The notes under the pieces: model-generated
The model's database searches: none
What the model was told of the DNA's origin: nothing
The model's input: the letters and a program-made list of their open reading frames with translations, nothing else
Made by a program: the position numbers and the translations under genes
Part shown: piece by piece, positions 1 to 9,307 of the stretch
How positions within the stretch are numbered: the first letter of the stretch is position 1
Layout of the letters: each line of letters starts with the position of its first letter
Origin: Bifidobacteriaceae bacterium
GTDB taxonomy: Bacteria; Actinomycetota; Actinomycetes; Actinomycetales; Bifidobacteriaceae
NCBI GenBank assembly: GCA_030530905.1
Contig: JAUMUB010000021.1
Location: 1 to 13,018 of the forward strand
DNA length: 13,018 bases
Reading direction: 5' to 3'

Positions 1-165
1 CAATTAACCTTTTAACTAACTTTGCACTACTTGTGTTAATACGCACATTCACACATAAGCCAAATAAACATTAACAACTAACCACTAAAAAACTAATGTA
101 TTTACGATATCGAAACCACGTTAAAGCCTAAATCAACATAAATTTCATTTAAATACTATTGAACT
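1..165. other. AT-rich non-coding stretch at the left edge
   Basis: No open frame with a ribosome binding site is visible on either strand. The stretch lies downstream of the yesL-like gene, but I see no GC-rich hairpin followed by a T-run that would end that transcript. An 8-bp palindrome, CGATATCG, occurs at 105-112. It may belong to the regulatory region of a gene beyond the edge, but nothing here supports a specific call. Confidence 0.4.
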
Positions 166-786
166 TTACTTCTGCTGCTCAAGTTTCCTAAAAATAGAAT
201 CATAAACCCAAGCACAGCAATATTGAGGCAAAGAAATACCAAAAAGTAGAATTAATGGAAAACCGTAAATAAAATAACGTATTGAAAGCACTAAAAATAC
301 GCCAAGCACAAATAATATGCAAAGTGTACGCGGTAGGAATGCGACTGCATAAAGGGCTGCTAAGCGCAGATATTCTTTAACACTATGAATATAACGTGAT
401 TGAATAATAAATAAATATTGCGACCACGAAATAGTGGCGATTAACAGCAATAAGACTGAAGCCAGCCCCATCCAACGTGTTGATTGAGGTAATGCTCTTA
501 CCACCATAAATTCAACACCTAAGAGAATGAAAACGCATAAACAAATACACCACAGTATGGTTGCTTGCTTCCAATTTTTGCGAAAAGCTTCAAAATATTG
601 TTTCATTATATAAGTTTCTTCACCACGAACCATTGACGTAAGAACCTTATGCATTGCCGACAATGATGCGCCAATAGTAAAAATTGGTATACAGGTGACT
701 ATTGTGCAAAGGTTAAGAATAATTAAATTAAAAATAGTACCCATGCATTTGAAAAATGGATTATCTTGATCAAAAACCTTATTCAT
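166..786 (-). CDS. YesL-like (DUF624) integral membrane protein
   Basis: This 206-residue protein resembles the YesL/DUF624 family, whose biochemical role is unknown and whose genes often sit beside carbohydrate ABC transporters or glycoside hydrolases. Hydrophobic stretches at about residues 17-45, 74-95, 106-129, 143-168 and 172-192 indicate roughly five membrane segments. The N-terminal segment with NPFF and CIPIFTIGAS, followed by a basic loop, is the family's usual opening. I chose the ATG at 786 because AAGGAG lies 6 nt upstream. The longer frame to 813 adds nine residues but has no comparable site. It is downstream of sucP on the same strand and separated from it by about 160 bp containing an imperfect palindrome, so it may be co-transcribed with sucP. 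Family membership is fairly sure; a link to sugar uptake is inference. Confidence 0.75.
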   Translation of the reverse strand: MNKVFDQDNPFFKCMGTIFNLIILNLCTIVTCIPIFTIGASLSAMHKVLTSMVRGEETYIMKQYFEAFRKNWKQATILWCICLCVFILLGVEFMVVRALPQSTRWMGLASVLLLLIATISWSQYLFIIQSRYIHSVKEYLRLAALYAVAFLPRTLCILFVLGVFLVLSIRYFIYGFPLILLFGISLPQYCCAWVYDSIFRKLEQQK

Positions 787-841
787 TCCATTCTCCTTAT
801 TCTGCCATACCACTTATAGCCATAACATTTACATAATAGTA

Positions 842-916
842 GAGTGCGGCAATCTGATTATATTACTTCTTAAATCAAAATCTAACTTCTAAAGTATTAC
901 ATCATCTGCCGCACTC
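842..916. repeat. 75-nt imperfect palindrome between sucP and yesL-like gene
   Basis: GAGTGCGGCA at 842-851 is matched perfectly by its reverse complement at 907-916. Inside these 10-bp ends the arms stay partly complementary: in minus-strand RNA a 4-bp and then a 5-bp helix (UACUU with AAGUA) can form across small internal loops. The ends are GC-rich in an AT-rich spacer. No T-run follows on either strand, so this is not a standard intrinsic terminator. It could be an mRNA stabilising or processing hairpin between sucP and the next gene, or a small non-autonomous element. Confidence 0.6.
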
Positions 917-945
917 GACAACATAACTTGATTATCAGTGTAATC

Positions 946-2463
946 TTATGCTTCCTCATACACAGGTGGTTGTTGAATGAGATCATGAGTTTGATGTTCA
1001 CCCTGACCATCAGTCCACTGCATTGAAACAACCGACTGAGTATTTTCAACCCCACTTCCATTGCTCGGGGTGAAAGTTAAACTCACGGAGGTTTGAGCGT
1101 CCTTCCAAGTTAGTACGAGGTTCTTATCATCGCAACTGCTGCTAAATTCACCATTAAACGCAGGGAATGTGTTACGGAAAACGCAAAGTGCATTTAACGC
1201 CTTAACAACAGGGCGTTGCAATTGCTCATCAATTTCAGCAGTATTGTAATAATGACGATTGATATCGCGGCCAACGTTAGTTTCGCGCAATAATCCCATA
1301 TCGTTTACGCCTGCGAGTGCGCCTACATAATAAACTTGAGGAATGCCTGGCAGGAAGAATTGCACTGCACGCGTTGCAATATAATGCTGATCATTACAAC
1401 CAAGAGCTGAATAATATGTTGAATTTACTTGGTATAAATCAAGATTACTTGCTGCAGCTCCAGTGGCTTCTTGTGATTCACCATGAGTGTTTTTATGAAT
1501 TGTATTCACCAAATCGTCAACATCTTGATCTGGAACTAAACCTTTAAGTTCACGGTTGAGCTGATCAGAACCAATATCAATTACGCCAATACCATCGTGT
1601 GTATCAAGCACAGTTATTGCATTATTTGGTCGTACGTCAATCCAATGATTAAGCGCAGATACGTCTGATTTAAATATCGAGTGCAATAACAATGGAGGCA
1701 AAGCGAAATCATATACTCGATCAACTTTCGAAGCAATTTCCACTTGCTTCTTATAGTATGAATGCACTTCAATTAATGTTTCTAAGCCACGCTTCGCCGC
1801 TTCTTCTTTAATTCGAGAGATGAGTTCAAATGTTTTTGGCATCATAAAGCAGCTTGTTTTTGCTTGCTTTGCACCATAGCCCACTGCATCTAGTCGAATT
1901 GAGGATACGTGACTTTGTGCTAGATGATCAAGTATAGAAAGTAAATAATCCCAACCTTCTTTTGCATCAGTATCGATATCAACCTGTTGTGGGGTAAAAG
2001 TAGTCCACACAAGACGCGTTTTGCCACCTAAAGTGTAGTGAGTAAACGGCAAGCCTGGGCGCGGACGGTAAATTGCTGCCAAATCTTCTTCTGTTGCTCC
2101 GTTTGGGAAGATAGAAGACATGGTTAAGAACATTGGATAATATGGGCTTTTCTCACCTTGCTTCATCACATCTTGGAATTGAGGTGACTCCCATGACATG
2201 TGGTTTACTATGGTATCTACCATAATATTATGAGTTTTTGCAAGCTCGCCAATACTATCCCAAGTGCCTAATCTTGGGTCTACTTTTGTGTGATCCACAG
2301 GATCAAAGCCAGCGTCTGCTCCATCAAATGGAGTGAAAAATGGCAAGATATGAACGCCTGTGTATACCTTATTAAATCGAGTTCGCAATATTTCAGTTAA
2401 CGACTCTAGGGTACCTTCACCTAAACGATTCGCATAGGTGATAAGTTGCACCTCATTCTTCAT
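946..2463 (-). CDS. sucP: Sucrose phosphorylase (GH13 subfamily 18)
   Basis: This cytoplasmic enzyme converts sucrose and phosphate to alpha-glucose 1-phosphate and fructose, saving an ATP on entry to the bifid shunt. The 505-residue protein aligns without gaps to my recollection of the Bifidobacterium adolescentis enzyme (504 residues) through the catalytic core. The nucleophile is Asp192 (IRLDAVGYG), the general acid/base is Glu232 (IEVHSYY) and the transition-state stabiliser is Asp290 (LDTHDG), all at the family's positions. A phosphate/fructose-binding loop region with RPRPGLPFTHY lies at about 133-143. The start is the ATG at 2463, preceded by AGGGGG about 7 nt upstream. The TTG one codon earlier is unlikely. 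A LacI-type operator and candidate promoter lie 57-85 bp upstream, and the LacI gene is the next gene upstream. No sucrose transporter gene is adjacent. Confidence 0.97.
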   Translation of the reverse strand: MKNEVQLITYANRLGEGTLESLTEILRTRFNKVYTGVHILPFFTPFDGADAGFDPVDHTKVDPRLGTWDSIGELAKTHNIMVDTIVNHMSWESPQFQDVMKQGEKSPYYPMFLTMSSIFPNGATEEDLAAIYRPRPGLPFTHYTLGGKTRLVWTTFTPQQVDIDTDAKEGWDYLLSILDHLAQSHVSSIRLDAVGYGAKQAKTSCFMMPKTFELISRIKEEAAKRGLETLIEVHSYYKKQVEIASKVDRVYDFALPPLLLHSIFKSDVSALNHWIDVRPNNAITVLDTHDGIGVIDIGSDQLNRELKGLVPDQDVDDLVNTIHKNTHGESQEATGAAASNLDLYQVNSTYYSALGCNDQHYIATRAVQFFLPGIPQVYYVGALAGVNDMGLLRETNVGRDINRHYYNTAEIDEQLQRPVVKALNALCVFRNTFPAFNGEFSSSCDDKNLVLTWKDAQTSVSLTFTPSNGSGVENTQSVVSMQWTDGQGEHQTHDLIQQPPVYEEA

Positions 2464-2519
2464 CAAAACCCCCTTCGGCTTATCAGTTTATTCACATTTA
2501 TCTTCAATGAATTTTGTGA

Positions 2520-2548
2520 ATCAAACCGGTTCGATATAAGTGTATCAA
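2520..2548 (-). promoter_or_regulatory. Candidate sucP promoter overlapped by the operator
   Basis: On the minus strand TTGATA (2548-2543) is followed after 17 bp by TTTGAT (2525-2520), matching the -35 and -10 consensus at five and four of six positions. An alternative pair is TTGTAT and TATATC, also 17 bp apart and slightly upstream. In both cases the palindrome at 2521-2534 overlaps or closely follows the -10, as expected for repression. The upstream flank at about 2580-2636 is very AT-rich. Confidence 0.45.
2521..2534. promoter_or_regulatory. LacI-family operator-like palindrome upstream of sucP
   Basis: TCAAACCGGTTCGA is a 14-bp palindrome with one mismatched pair and a central CCGG. 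This fits the even-spaced operators of LacI/GalR regulators. It is the only such site I found in the window. It sits between the LacI gene and sucP, so sucrose-responsive repression of sucP by the neighbouring LacI protein is the natural inference. Confidence 0.65.
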
Positions 2549-2636
2549 ACAATTTATACAAGCTCACACAACTTGCGATAAAAAATATAAAAAATTTTGT
2601 ATGATAATATATTTTAATTTAAAAATGCATAATACT

Positions 2637-3683
2637 TTATTGCACTATACGCGTTGTTTCACCAAGACGTAAAGAAACGGGAGTTGTTTCTTCCACTGTT
2701 CCATCAGCAACATCAGAACTCATCGTATCAATATTTCCAACAATTGCTTGTTGCATGCCATCAACAACGCGCTTTGCCAACAAAGGAATATCCTGCACCA
2801 CACAAGTAACCTTCTTGCAAGCAGTGTCAAGAACATACGTTCCGTCATACGCAATAATTTGCAAATCGCGAGGAACTTCAATACCTCGCGCATAGGCTTC
2901 ACGTAAGCAGTACACCGCACCAATATCAGAACTCACCACAGCATCAACATCGGAATAATGTTCAAACACATCATGCATCGCATAAGCATATTGATCTAAT
3001 TCATGAACCTCACCAGCCTCGACATAGTGAAACTCAATGCCTGCCTCATGCAACTGTTCTTCTAAAGCACTGAAATAACGCACAGTTGGAAAAGTTGTAT
3101 TATCACCCAAATCTGTAAACTGCGAGCGAGGACCGCCGACCATCACAACATGTCGGGCGTTTGTACGAATTAGCAAATCTGCAATAAGATGACCACCCTG
3201 CGTATGATCAGAACCAAATGAAGCAATACCATCACCCAAATATCGATCAAACGCAACAATTGGACGTTGAATAGCAGACCAAAAATCCGAACCATGGGAA
3301 GTGTGAGCAGACATAATAATGCCGTCCATAATCTTACGGCGGAGCATATCAATATATTGCAACTCACCATTTTGCGTATCCGCAATCGAGCACAACATCA
3401 AATTCTGAGAATGTTCTGCAACCTCATGCTGTACTGCAGCAGCAAAAGTACCGAAAAAAGGATGACGAATTGTTGGCACAATTAAACCAATAATATTAGT
3501 GCGATTACGGAAAAAATTACGTGCAAGCTCATTAGGAACATAATTCAAATTTTGCATTGCTTTTTCAACTCGGGCGCGCATATTATCTGACACGTAACCG
3601 TTATTATTAATCACAAGCGATACGGTACTAACAGAAACACCTGCCTTCTTCGCAACATCACGAATGCCAACCATAGCCATCAT
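2637..3683 (-). CDS. LacI-family transcriptional repressor, probably of sucP
   Basis: This is a full-length LacI/GalR regulator of up to 348 residues. The N-terminal helix-turn-helix (residues about 6-26, IRDVAKKAGVSVSTVSLVIN) and hinge helix region (about 50-60, YVPNELARNFF) bind DNA. Residues about 62-345 form the periplasmic-binding-protein-like sensor domain, starting IIGLIVPTIRHPFFG. Three in-frame ATGs (3683, 3680, 3674) compete. GGGAAGG lies only 2 nt before the first but 5 nt before the second, so the start may be 3680. Its position directly upstream of sucP, with a LacI-type palindrome between, suggests that it is the sucrose regulator (ScrR-like). The effector cannot be read from the sequence. 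It lies 53 bp after the smaller crcB gene and has its own candidate promoter. Confidence 0.93.
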   Translation of the reverse strand: MMAMVGIRDVAKKAGVSVSTVSLVINNNGYVSDNMRARVEKAMQNLNYVPNELARNFFRNRTNIIGLIVPTIRHPFFGTFAAAVQHEVAEHSQNLMLCSIADTQNGELQYIDMLRRKIMDGIIMSAHTSHGSDFWSAIQRPIVAFDRYLGDGIASFGSDHTQGGHLIADLLIRTNARHVVMVGGPRSQFTDLGDNTTFPTVRYFSALEEQLHEAGIEFHYVEAGEVHELDQYAYAMHDVFEHYSDVDAVVSSDIGAVYCLREAYARGIEVPRDLQIIAYDGTYVLDTACKKVTCVVQDIPLLAKRVVDGMQQAIVGNIDTMSSDVADGTVEETTPVSLRLGETTRIVQ

Positions 3684-3700
3684 CGCCTTCCCAGCACAAA

Positions 3701-3729
3701 GTTATACCAAAACTATACTACGCTGCAAA
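3701..3729 (-). promoter_or_regulatory. Candidate promoter of the LacI gene
   Basis: On the minus strand TATAAC (3706-3701) carries an upstream TG one base away, making an extended -10. TTGCAG lies 16 bp before it as a weak -35. The transcript would start at about 3694, giving a very short leader that just includes the ribosome binding site. This is based on motif match only. Confidence 0.4.
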
Positions 3730-3736
3730 CGCCTTA

Positions 3737-4096
3737 TTATAGGATATTCCAACCAATGACTGCAAATATAAGCGGTACAATCACAGTGAATATGCCATAA
3801 ATAATACCTGAACAATATTTCTTATTATTTATCTGATTAACTACTTGTGTTACAGCAGTAGAAAAAGTTGAAAAACCACCCAAAAAACCTGCTGTAAATA
3901 GCAAATATTGCATTTGATACACAGAAGAGCAGTCATAAGCACCGATTGCAATACCAGCACAAAATGCAGCAATTATATTAATAATAAACGTGCCAAGTGG
4001 AAAACCAAATTTCCAATTTCTACTAATCGTCGTATCTACCACAAAACGAGAAACTGCACCAAGACCACCACAAATACAAAGAAGAACAAACTCCAT
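3737..4096 (-). CDS. crcB: Fluoride channel subunit CrcB/Fluc (small)
   Basis: This 119-residue, four-helix membrane protein belongs to the CrcB/Fluc family, passive channels that release cytoplasmic fluoride as dual-topology dimers. Family marks are GGLGAVSRF (10-18), the GTFIIN motif with its conserved Asn40, and GFLGGFSTFST (70-80) in the third helix break. In the Phe-box only the first aromatic is kept (Phe78); the second, three residues later, is Ala81, and the usual Glu that follows is Gln84. The ATG is preceded by AGGAGAGG, about 10 nt upstream and inside the end of the neighbouring crcB gene. Only 2 bp separate the two genes. Two unequal subunits encoded in tandem normally make a heterodimer. 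Confidence 0.92.
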   Translation of the reverse strand: MEFVLLCICGGLGAVSRFVVDTTISRNWKFGFPLGTFIINIIAAFCAGIAIGAYDCSSVYQMQYLLFTAGFLGGFSTFSTAVTQVVNQINNKKYCSGIIYGIFTVIVPLIFAVIGWNIL

Positions 4097-4098
4097 TG

Positions 4099-4962
4099 TT
4101 AACGAACCTCTCCTGACATTGGATCCGGAATCACACGAATCTCACTGGTAATAGGAGCAGGCTCATAAGAAGGAAGAGCTTCTTGCATCTGAGTTTCCTG
4201 AGCATTATTCACAGTTGATGACATTGACGCATCAATATCATCTGTACCATTACTGCTAGGAGTTGCGTCTAAATTATCATTCTCATCATCTTCAGAGAGC
4301 ATATGCACAGTATTCACATTCTCGCTATGATGAGAATTCCCATTAAGCTTTCGTGCAGCTCTGCCGAGTATACGTGTCTCCGTAATTGACAACAATTGCT
4401 TTGCACACCAAGCTCCCAGAAAAGCAAAAATAATACCGCAAATAAGACTTACAGTTATATATAAAACTGGTTCCCAATACGATCCGTTATTTGCAATAGA
4501 TTTATACGCTTCAATTTCCAATCCAGATAACGTGGATAAACCGCCGCAAAAGCCAACACCTAAACCACGTTGCAAAAGATCTTTATTACGCTTACGAATC
4601 CATACTGCAGAAGTTACATACTGTGAAATACATGCTAAAGCAAAACATGCGAGCATATTAGCCACAAAATTTGCCATATGAAACATATGGTATTCACCTT
4701 GCATTAACAGAGAAAACGCATAGCGCAAAGCAGTACCACAAAAACCGCCTAGGAATACGACAAGATAAAGCATGCCGTCTGCTAAAGGGTTGAACTTCGC
4801 TTGAAGATTCTTCAAAGGAGCTAACGGCACTTTAGGCGGCATAGCTAATGGTGCCTTTTGCGGATTAACCGCGTTACCTGTACTTTCGATTTTACTAATC
4901 GATTCAGTAGGAGGCGAGGCTATCATACCATCAGCATTATCAACTTCGTCTTGCGTACTCAT
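4099..4962 (-). CDS. crcB: Fluoride channel subunit CrcB/Fluc (large, with long cytoplasmic tails)
   Basis: The protein has 287 residues, more than twice the usual family length of 110-130. The CrcB core spans about 63-192, with GGFCGTALRY (72-81), an Asn in FVANMLA (99-105), GFCGGLSTLSGLEIE (137-151) and a fourth helix at about 166-188. Both Phe-box positions are leucine (145, 148). The first 60 residues are rich in Pro, Ser, Lys and acidic residues. About 95 residues after helix four form an acidic, Ser/Asn-rich, probably disordered tail. The ATG at 4962 is the likely start, with a weak AGG about 11 nt upstream; a TTG two codons earlier is less likely. It lies 2 bp upstream of the small crcB and downstream of purA, with its own candidate promoter. 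Confidence 0.88.
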   Translation of the reverse strand: MSTQDEVDNADGMIASPPTESISKIESTGNAVNPQKAPLAMPPKVPLAPLKNLQAKFNPLADGMLYLVVFLGGFCGTALRYAFSLLMQGEYHMFHMANFVANMLACFALACISQYVTSAVWIRKRNKDLLQRGLGVGFCGGLSTLSGLEIEAYKSIANNGSYWEPVLYITVSLICGIIFAFLGAWCAKQLLSITETRILGRAARKLNGNSHHSENVNTVHMLSEDDENDNLDATPSSNGTDDIDASMSSTVNNAQETQMQEALPSYEPAPITSEIRVIPDPMSGEVR

Positions 4963-5009
4963 AATCAAAACAAACCTAAAATATCAATCTCACTGAATGT
5001 AACTAACAA

Positions 5010-5015
5010 ACTATA
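5010..5015 (-). promoter_or_regulatory. Candidate extended -10 element for the crcB pair
   Basis: On the minus strand TGCTATAGT gives a TG-n-TATAGT extended -10. I see no good -35 at the proper distance. The start of transcription would be at about 5003, leaving a leader of roughly 40 nt. That is too short for a fluoride riboswitch, and I see none of its conserved elements between 4963 and 5046. Confidence 0.35.
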
Positions 5016-5046
5016 GCACATTACACTTTGAATACTTTGAGCGATA

Positions 5047-6554
<1,508 letters not shown>

Positions 6555-7604
6555 ATGCCAATTGCAAATTTTGAATCATATAGCAACATGCTGCACACTG
6601 CACGTGAAAACGGTTATGCGTATCCAGCAATAAATGTGACAAGCACACAAACTCTTAACGCCGCATTAGAAGGTTTATCCGAAGCACAATCTGATGGTAT
6701 TATTCAGCTTTCTGTTGGCGGATCTTCATATATTTCCGGTCAACAAGTAAAAAATCGCGTTACGGGATCTTTAGCTTTTGCCGCTTTTGCCCACGAAGTT
6801 ATCAAACAATATCCTGATATTACTGTTGCATTACACACAGATCACTGTGCCTCGCAGTACTTAGACTCTTGGATTCGTCCACTTCTTGATATTGAAATGG
6901 AAAATGTGGCACACGGCAAAGAGCCAATGTTTCAGTCGCACATGTGGGATGGCTCAACTGTTTCTCTTGACGAAAATTTATCTATCGCACATGAATTATT
7001 AGAAAAATCTGTTAAAGCACGCACCATTTTAGAAATCGAAATCGGTGCTGTAGGTGGTGAAGAAGATGGACATAGTGCCGCGATTGATGAACGTTTATAT
7101 TCCACTCCACAAGACGGCATTACTGTAGCAAAGTCACTTGGCTTAGGTGAAAACGGCACTTATATTGCTGCATTCACTTTTGGTAATGTGCATGGAGCAT
7201 ACAAGCCGGGTATGGTGAAATTACGGCCAGAATTACTACACACTATTCAACATGCAGTATTCGAAGATGCAAGTATTACAAAACCTACTAACACTCCAGA
7301 AGATAAGCCTTTCATGCTCGTATTCCACGGAGGTTCTGGTTCAACACCTGAAGAAATCGCACAGGCTGTAAAAGCCGGTGTTGTAAAAATGAATATTGAC
7401 ACCGACACTCAATATGCTTTTTCACGTGCAATCGCTGACCATATGATGAAGCATTACGATAGTGTGCTAAAAATCGATGGCGAAGTTGGTAATAAGAAAT
7501 TCTACGATCCTCGCTCATGGGGTGCAAGCGCTGAAGATTCAATGGCTGCACGAGTGATAGAAGCTTGTACTCAATTAGGGTCCGCTGGAAAAGCAATACA
7601 CTAA
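6555..7604 (+). CDS. fba: Class II fructose-bisphosphate aldolase
   Basis: This cytoplasmic zinc enzyme interconverts fructose 1,6-bisphosphate with glyceraldehyde 3-phosphate and dihydroxyacetone phosphate. The 349 residues fit the class IIA type. Catalytic Asp96 and zinc ligand His97 lie in ALHTDHC (92-98). GAVGGEEDG (164-172) follows, with further zinc ligands His213 (GNVHGAY) and His258 (FHGGSGS), and the phosphate-binding VKMNIDTDTQYAF (277-289). Upstream are two purine-rich motifs, AGGAG 13 nt away and AGGA 2 nt away, neither ideally spaced. The alignment with the family N terminus (residues 6-28) supports this ATG. In bifidobacteria, which lack classical phosphofructokinase glycolysis, the enzyme probably serves gluconeogenesis or minor flux; this is family knowledge. 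The gene is monocistronic and ends at a hairpin shared with gltX. Confidence 0.97.
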   Translation: MPIANFESYSNMLHTARENGYAYPAINVTSTQTLNAALEGLSEAQSDGIIQLSVGGSSYISGQQVKNRVTGSLAFAAFAHEVIKQYPDITVALHTDHCASQYLDSWIRPLLDIEMENVAHGKEPMFQSHMWDGSTVSLDENLSIAHELLEKSVKARTILEIEIGAVGGEEDGHSAAIDERLYSTPQDGITVAKSLGLGENGTYIAAFTFGNVHGAYKPGMVKLRPELLHTIQHAVFEDASITKPTNTPEDKPFMLVFHGGSGSTPEEIAQAVKAGVVKMNIDTDTQYAFSRAIADHMMKHYDSVLKIDGEVGNKKFYDPRSWGASAEDSMAARVIEACTQLGSAGKAIH

Positions 7605-7637
7605 CAGTATTTTCATATACTAAAATTTAGTAATATA

Positions 7638-7677
7638 AATAATTGTGGGACACCTTTTAAGGTGTCCCACAATTATT
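7638..7677. terminator. Long hairpin, probable bidirectional terminator between fba and gltX
   Basis: The arms 7638-7656 and 7659-7677 are perfect reverse complements (19 bp), with a core of GGGACACC and AT-rich ends. The central two bases leave a loop of effectively four once strain is allowed for. It lies between two convergent genes. There is no long T-run, but the AT-rich stem base and flanks on both strands could supply weak U-rich tails. Confidence 0.75.
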
Positions 7678-7726
7678 ACAACATTATAAAAATGCTTTTA
7701 GCAAGTTTTATAACTATTTGCAGTTT

Positions 7727-9253
7727 TTATAAATGTTCATGCAATGAGCGTAAACGTGCAATACTCACATCTTTGCCAACAATCTCCATGGATTCAAATA
7801 ACGGAGGAGAAACGCGGCGACCTGACATGGCAACACGAACAGGACCGAACGCAAGACGAGGCTTATATCCGCCATCCTCGACTAGTGCCTTATTAAGCGT
7901 ATTGTGCAAGCTATCAGTATTCCAATCAGACGAGTCAACGGTCTCGAGAATTTCAATAGCTTTATCTAATACTTCAGCAGCAGAATCTTTCAACTGCTTA
8001 CGCGCATCCGCATCAGGCTCTAGGTAAGATTCCTTGCTTAACAATGAACCAACCATACCACTTACTTCGCCAAGTAAACGAACACGAGGCTGAACTAAAG
8101 GAGCAGACTGTTTAAGAATATGCTGTTCTTGCTCGCTTAACGCATCCCAGTTGTCAGCAGACACAACATTATCACGGAAAAGGTAAGGAATAGAACGGTT
8201 CAAGAAATCCTGTTCATCAAGCATACGAACATGCTCAGCATTAATAGAGATTGCTTTATCAATATCAAAATGAGCTGGGTTTGCTTTTACATCGCGAACA
8301 TCGAATTTTTCAATCATTTCTTCCATTGAAAATACGTCACGATCAGGAGCAATAGACCAGCCAAGCAAAGCTAAATAGTTCAACAGGCCTTCAGGGATGA
8401 AACCATTTTCACGATGCAAGAAAAGATTTGATTCTGGATCGCGCTTAGAAAGCTTCTTCTTACCCTCTCCCATTACATATGGCATATGGCCAAAAACAGG
8501 GATTTCCTTAGCAATACCAAGCTCCACTAAATAGCGGTATAGCACGATTTGGCGAGGGGTAGAACTTAACAAATCCTCACCACGAAGCACCACGTTAATT
8601 TCCATGAGCGCATCGTCAACGGGATTAGTAAGCGTATATAAAGGATCACCATTAGGACGCACGATTACGTAATCTGGAACAGATCCGGCTTTAAACTCGA
8701 TATCACCACGAATCAAATCATTAAATGAAATATCTTCATCAGGCATTCGTAAACGAATAGCAGGCTGACGACCTTCAGCGCGGAATGCGTCACGCTGTTC
8801 TTGTGTTAAATTGCGATCATAACCGTCATAACCAAAAGCCTTAGGTCGACCAGCAGCAACATTACGAGCCTCAATTTCTTCAGCTGTTGAATAAGACTCA
8901 TAAGCATATCCAGCCTCAAGTAAACGAGCCGCAACATCTTTATAAATTTCAGTACGCTCAGACTGACGGTAAGGGCCATGTGAGCCACCAACTTCAACGC
9001 CCTCATCCCAATCAATATTTAACCAATGTAATGCGTCAAGAATCTGATTATAGCTTTCCTCAGAATCACGTTGAGCATCAGTATCTTCAATTCGGAAAAC
9101 AAATGCGCCTTTTGTGTGACGGGCTTCAGCCCAGTTAAACAGCGCGGTACGCACCATACCTACGTGAGGCGTGCCAGTTGGAGATGGGCAGAAACGAACA
9201 CGCACATGCTCAGGCATAGCGGGCTTTTCACTTTTATCATTAACATTACTCAT
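7727..9253 (-). CDS. gltX: Glutamyl-tRNA synthetase
   Basis: This class I aminoacyl-tRNA synthetase charges tRNA-Glu, and in organisms lacking GlnRS also tRNA-Gln before amidation. With the ATG at 9253 it has 508 residues, the usual length. The HIGH-equivalent is [13 protein letters not shown] (23-35) and the KMSKS-equivalent is KLSKR (267-271). Residues about 54-60 (RIEDTDA) and 219-234 ([16 protein letters not shown]) are typical catalytic-domain motifs, followed by a helical anticodon-binding C terminus. The frame remains open to a GTG at 9292, but the added 13 residues have no ribosome binding site and do not look like the family. The ATG itself has only a weak GTGAG. It lies 54 bp after the unknown gene and is probably the last gene of that operon. 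Confidence 0.97.
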   Translation of the reverse strand: MSNVNDKSEKPAMPEHVRVRFCPSPTGTPHVGMVRTALFNWAEARHTKGAFVFRIEDTDAQRDSEESYNQILDALHWLNIDWDEGVEVGGSHGPYRQSERTEIYKDVAARLLEAGYAYESYSTAEEIEARNVAAGRPKAFGYDGYDRNLTQEQRDAFRAEGRQPAIRLRMPDEDISFNDLIRGDIEFKAGSVPDYVIVRPNGDPLYTLTNPVDDALMEINVVLRGEDLLSSTPRQIVLYRYLVELGIAKEIPVFGHMPYVMGEGKKKLSKRDPESNLFLHRENGFIPEGLLNYLALLGWSIAPDRDVFSMEEMIEKFDVRDVKANPAHFDIDKAISINAEHVRMLDEQDFLNRSIPYLFRDNVVSADNWDALSEQEQHILKQSAPLVQPRVRLLGEVSGMVGSLLSKESYLEPDADARKQLKDSAAEVLDKAIEILETVDSSDWNTDSLHNTLNKALVEDGGYKPRLAFGPVRVAMSGRRVSPPLFESMEIVGKDVSIARLRSLHEHL

Positions 9254-9307
9254 GCTCACAATTTTGCTACTGAATAAGGACTCAACACACACTTAGCGCA
9301 TAATTGG

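Noticed and set aside
1317..1547. Plus-strand open frame of 76 codons inside sucP
   Set aside because: It lies wholly antisense to a gene with full catalytic conservation, has no ribosome binding site and shows no recognisable protein pattern.
2464..2466. TTG start one codon upstream of the sucP ATG
   Set aside because: The ATG at 2463 has proper ribosome binding site spacing and matches the known family N terminus exactly.
4963..5046. Possible fluoride riboswitch ahead of the crcB genes
   Set aside because: The spacer is short and AT-rich, and I could not find the conserved GG-GATGG and CTGATGG-type elements.
9254..9292. GTG-initiated 13-residue extension of gltX
   Set aside because: There is no ribosome binding site before it, and orthologs as I recall them begin about 15-20 residues before the [11 protein letters not shown] motif, matching the ATG at 9253.
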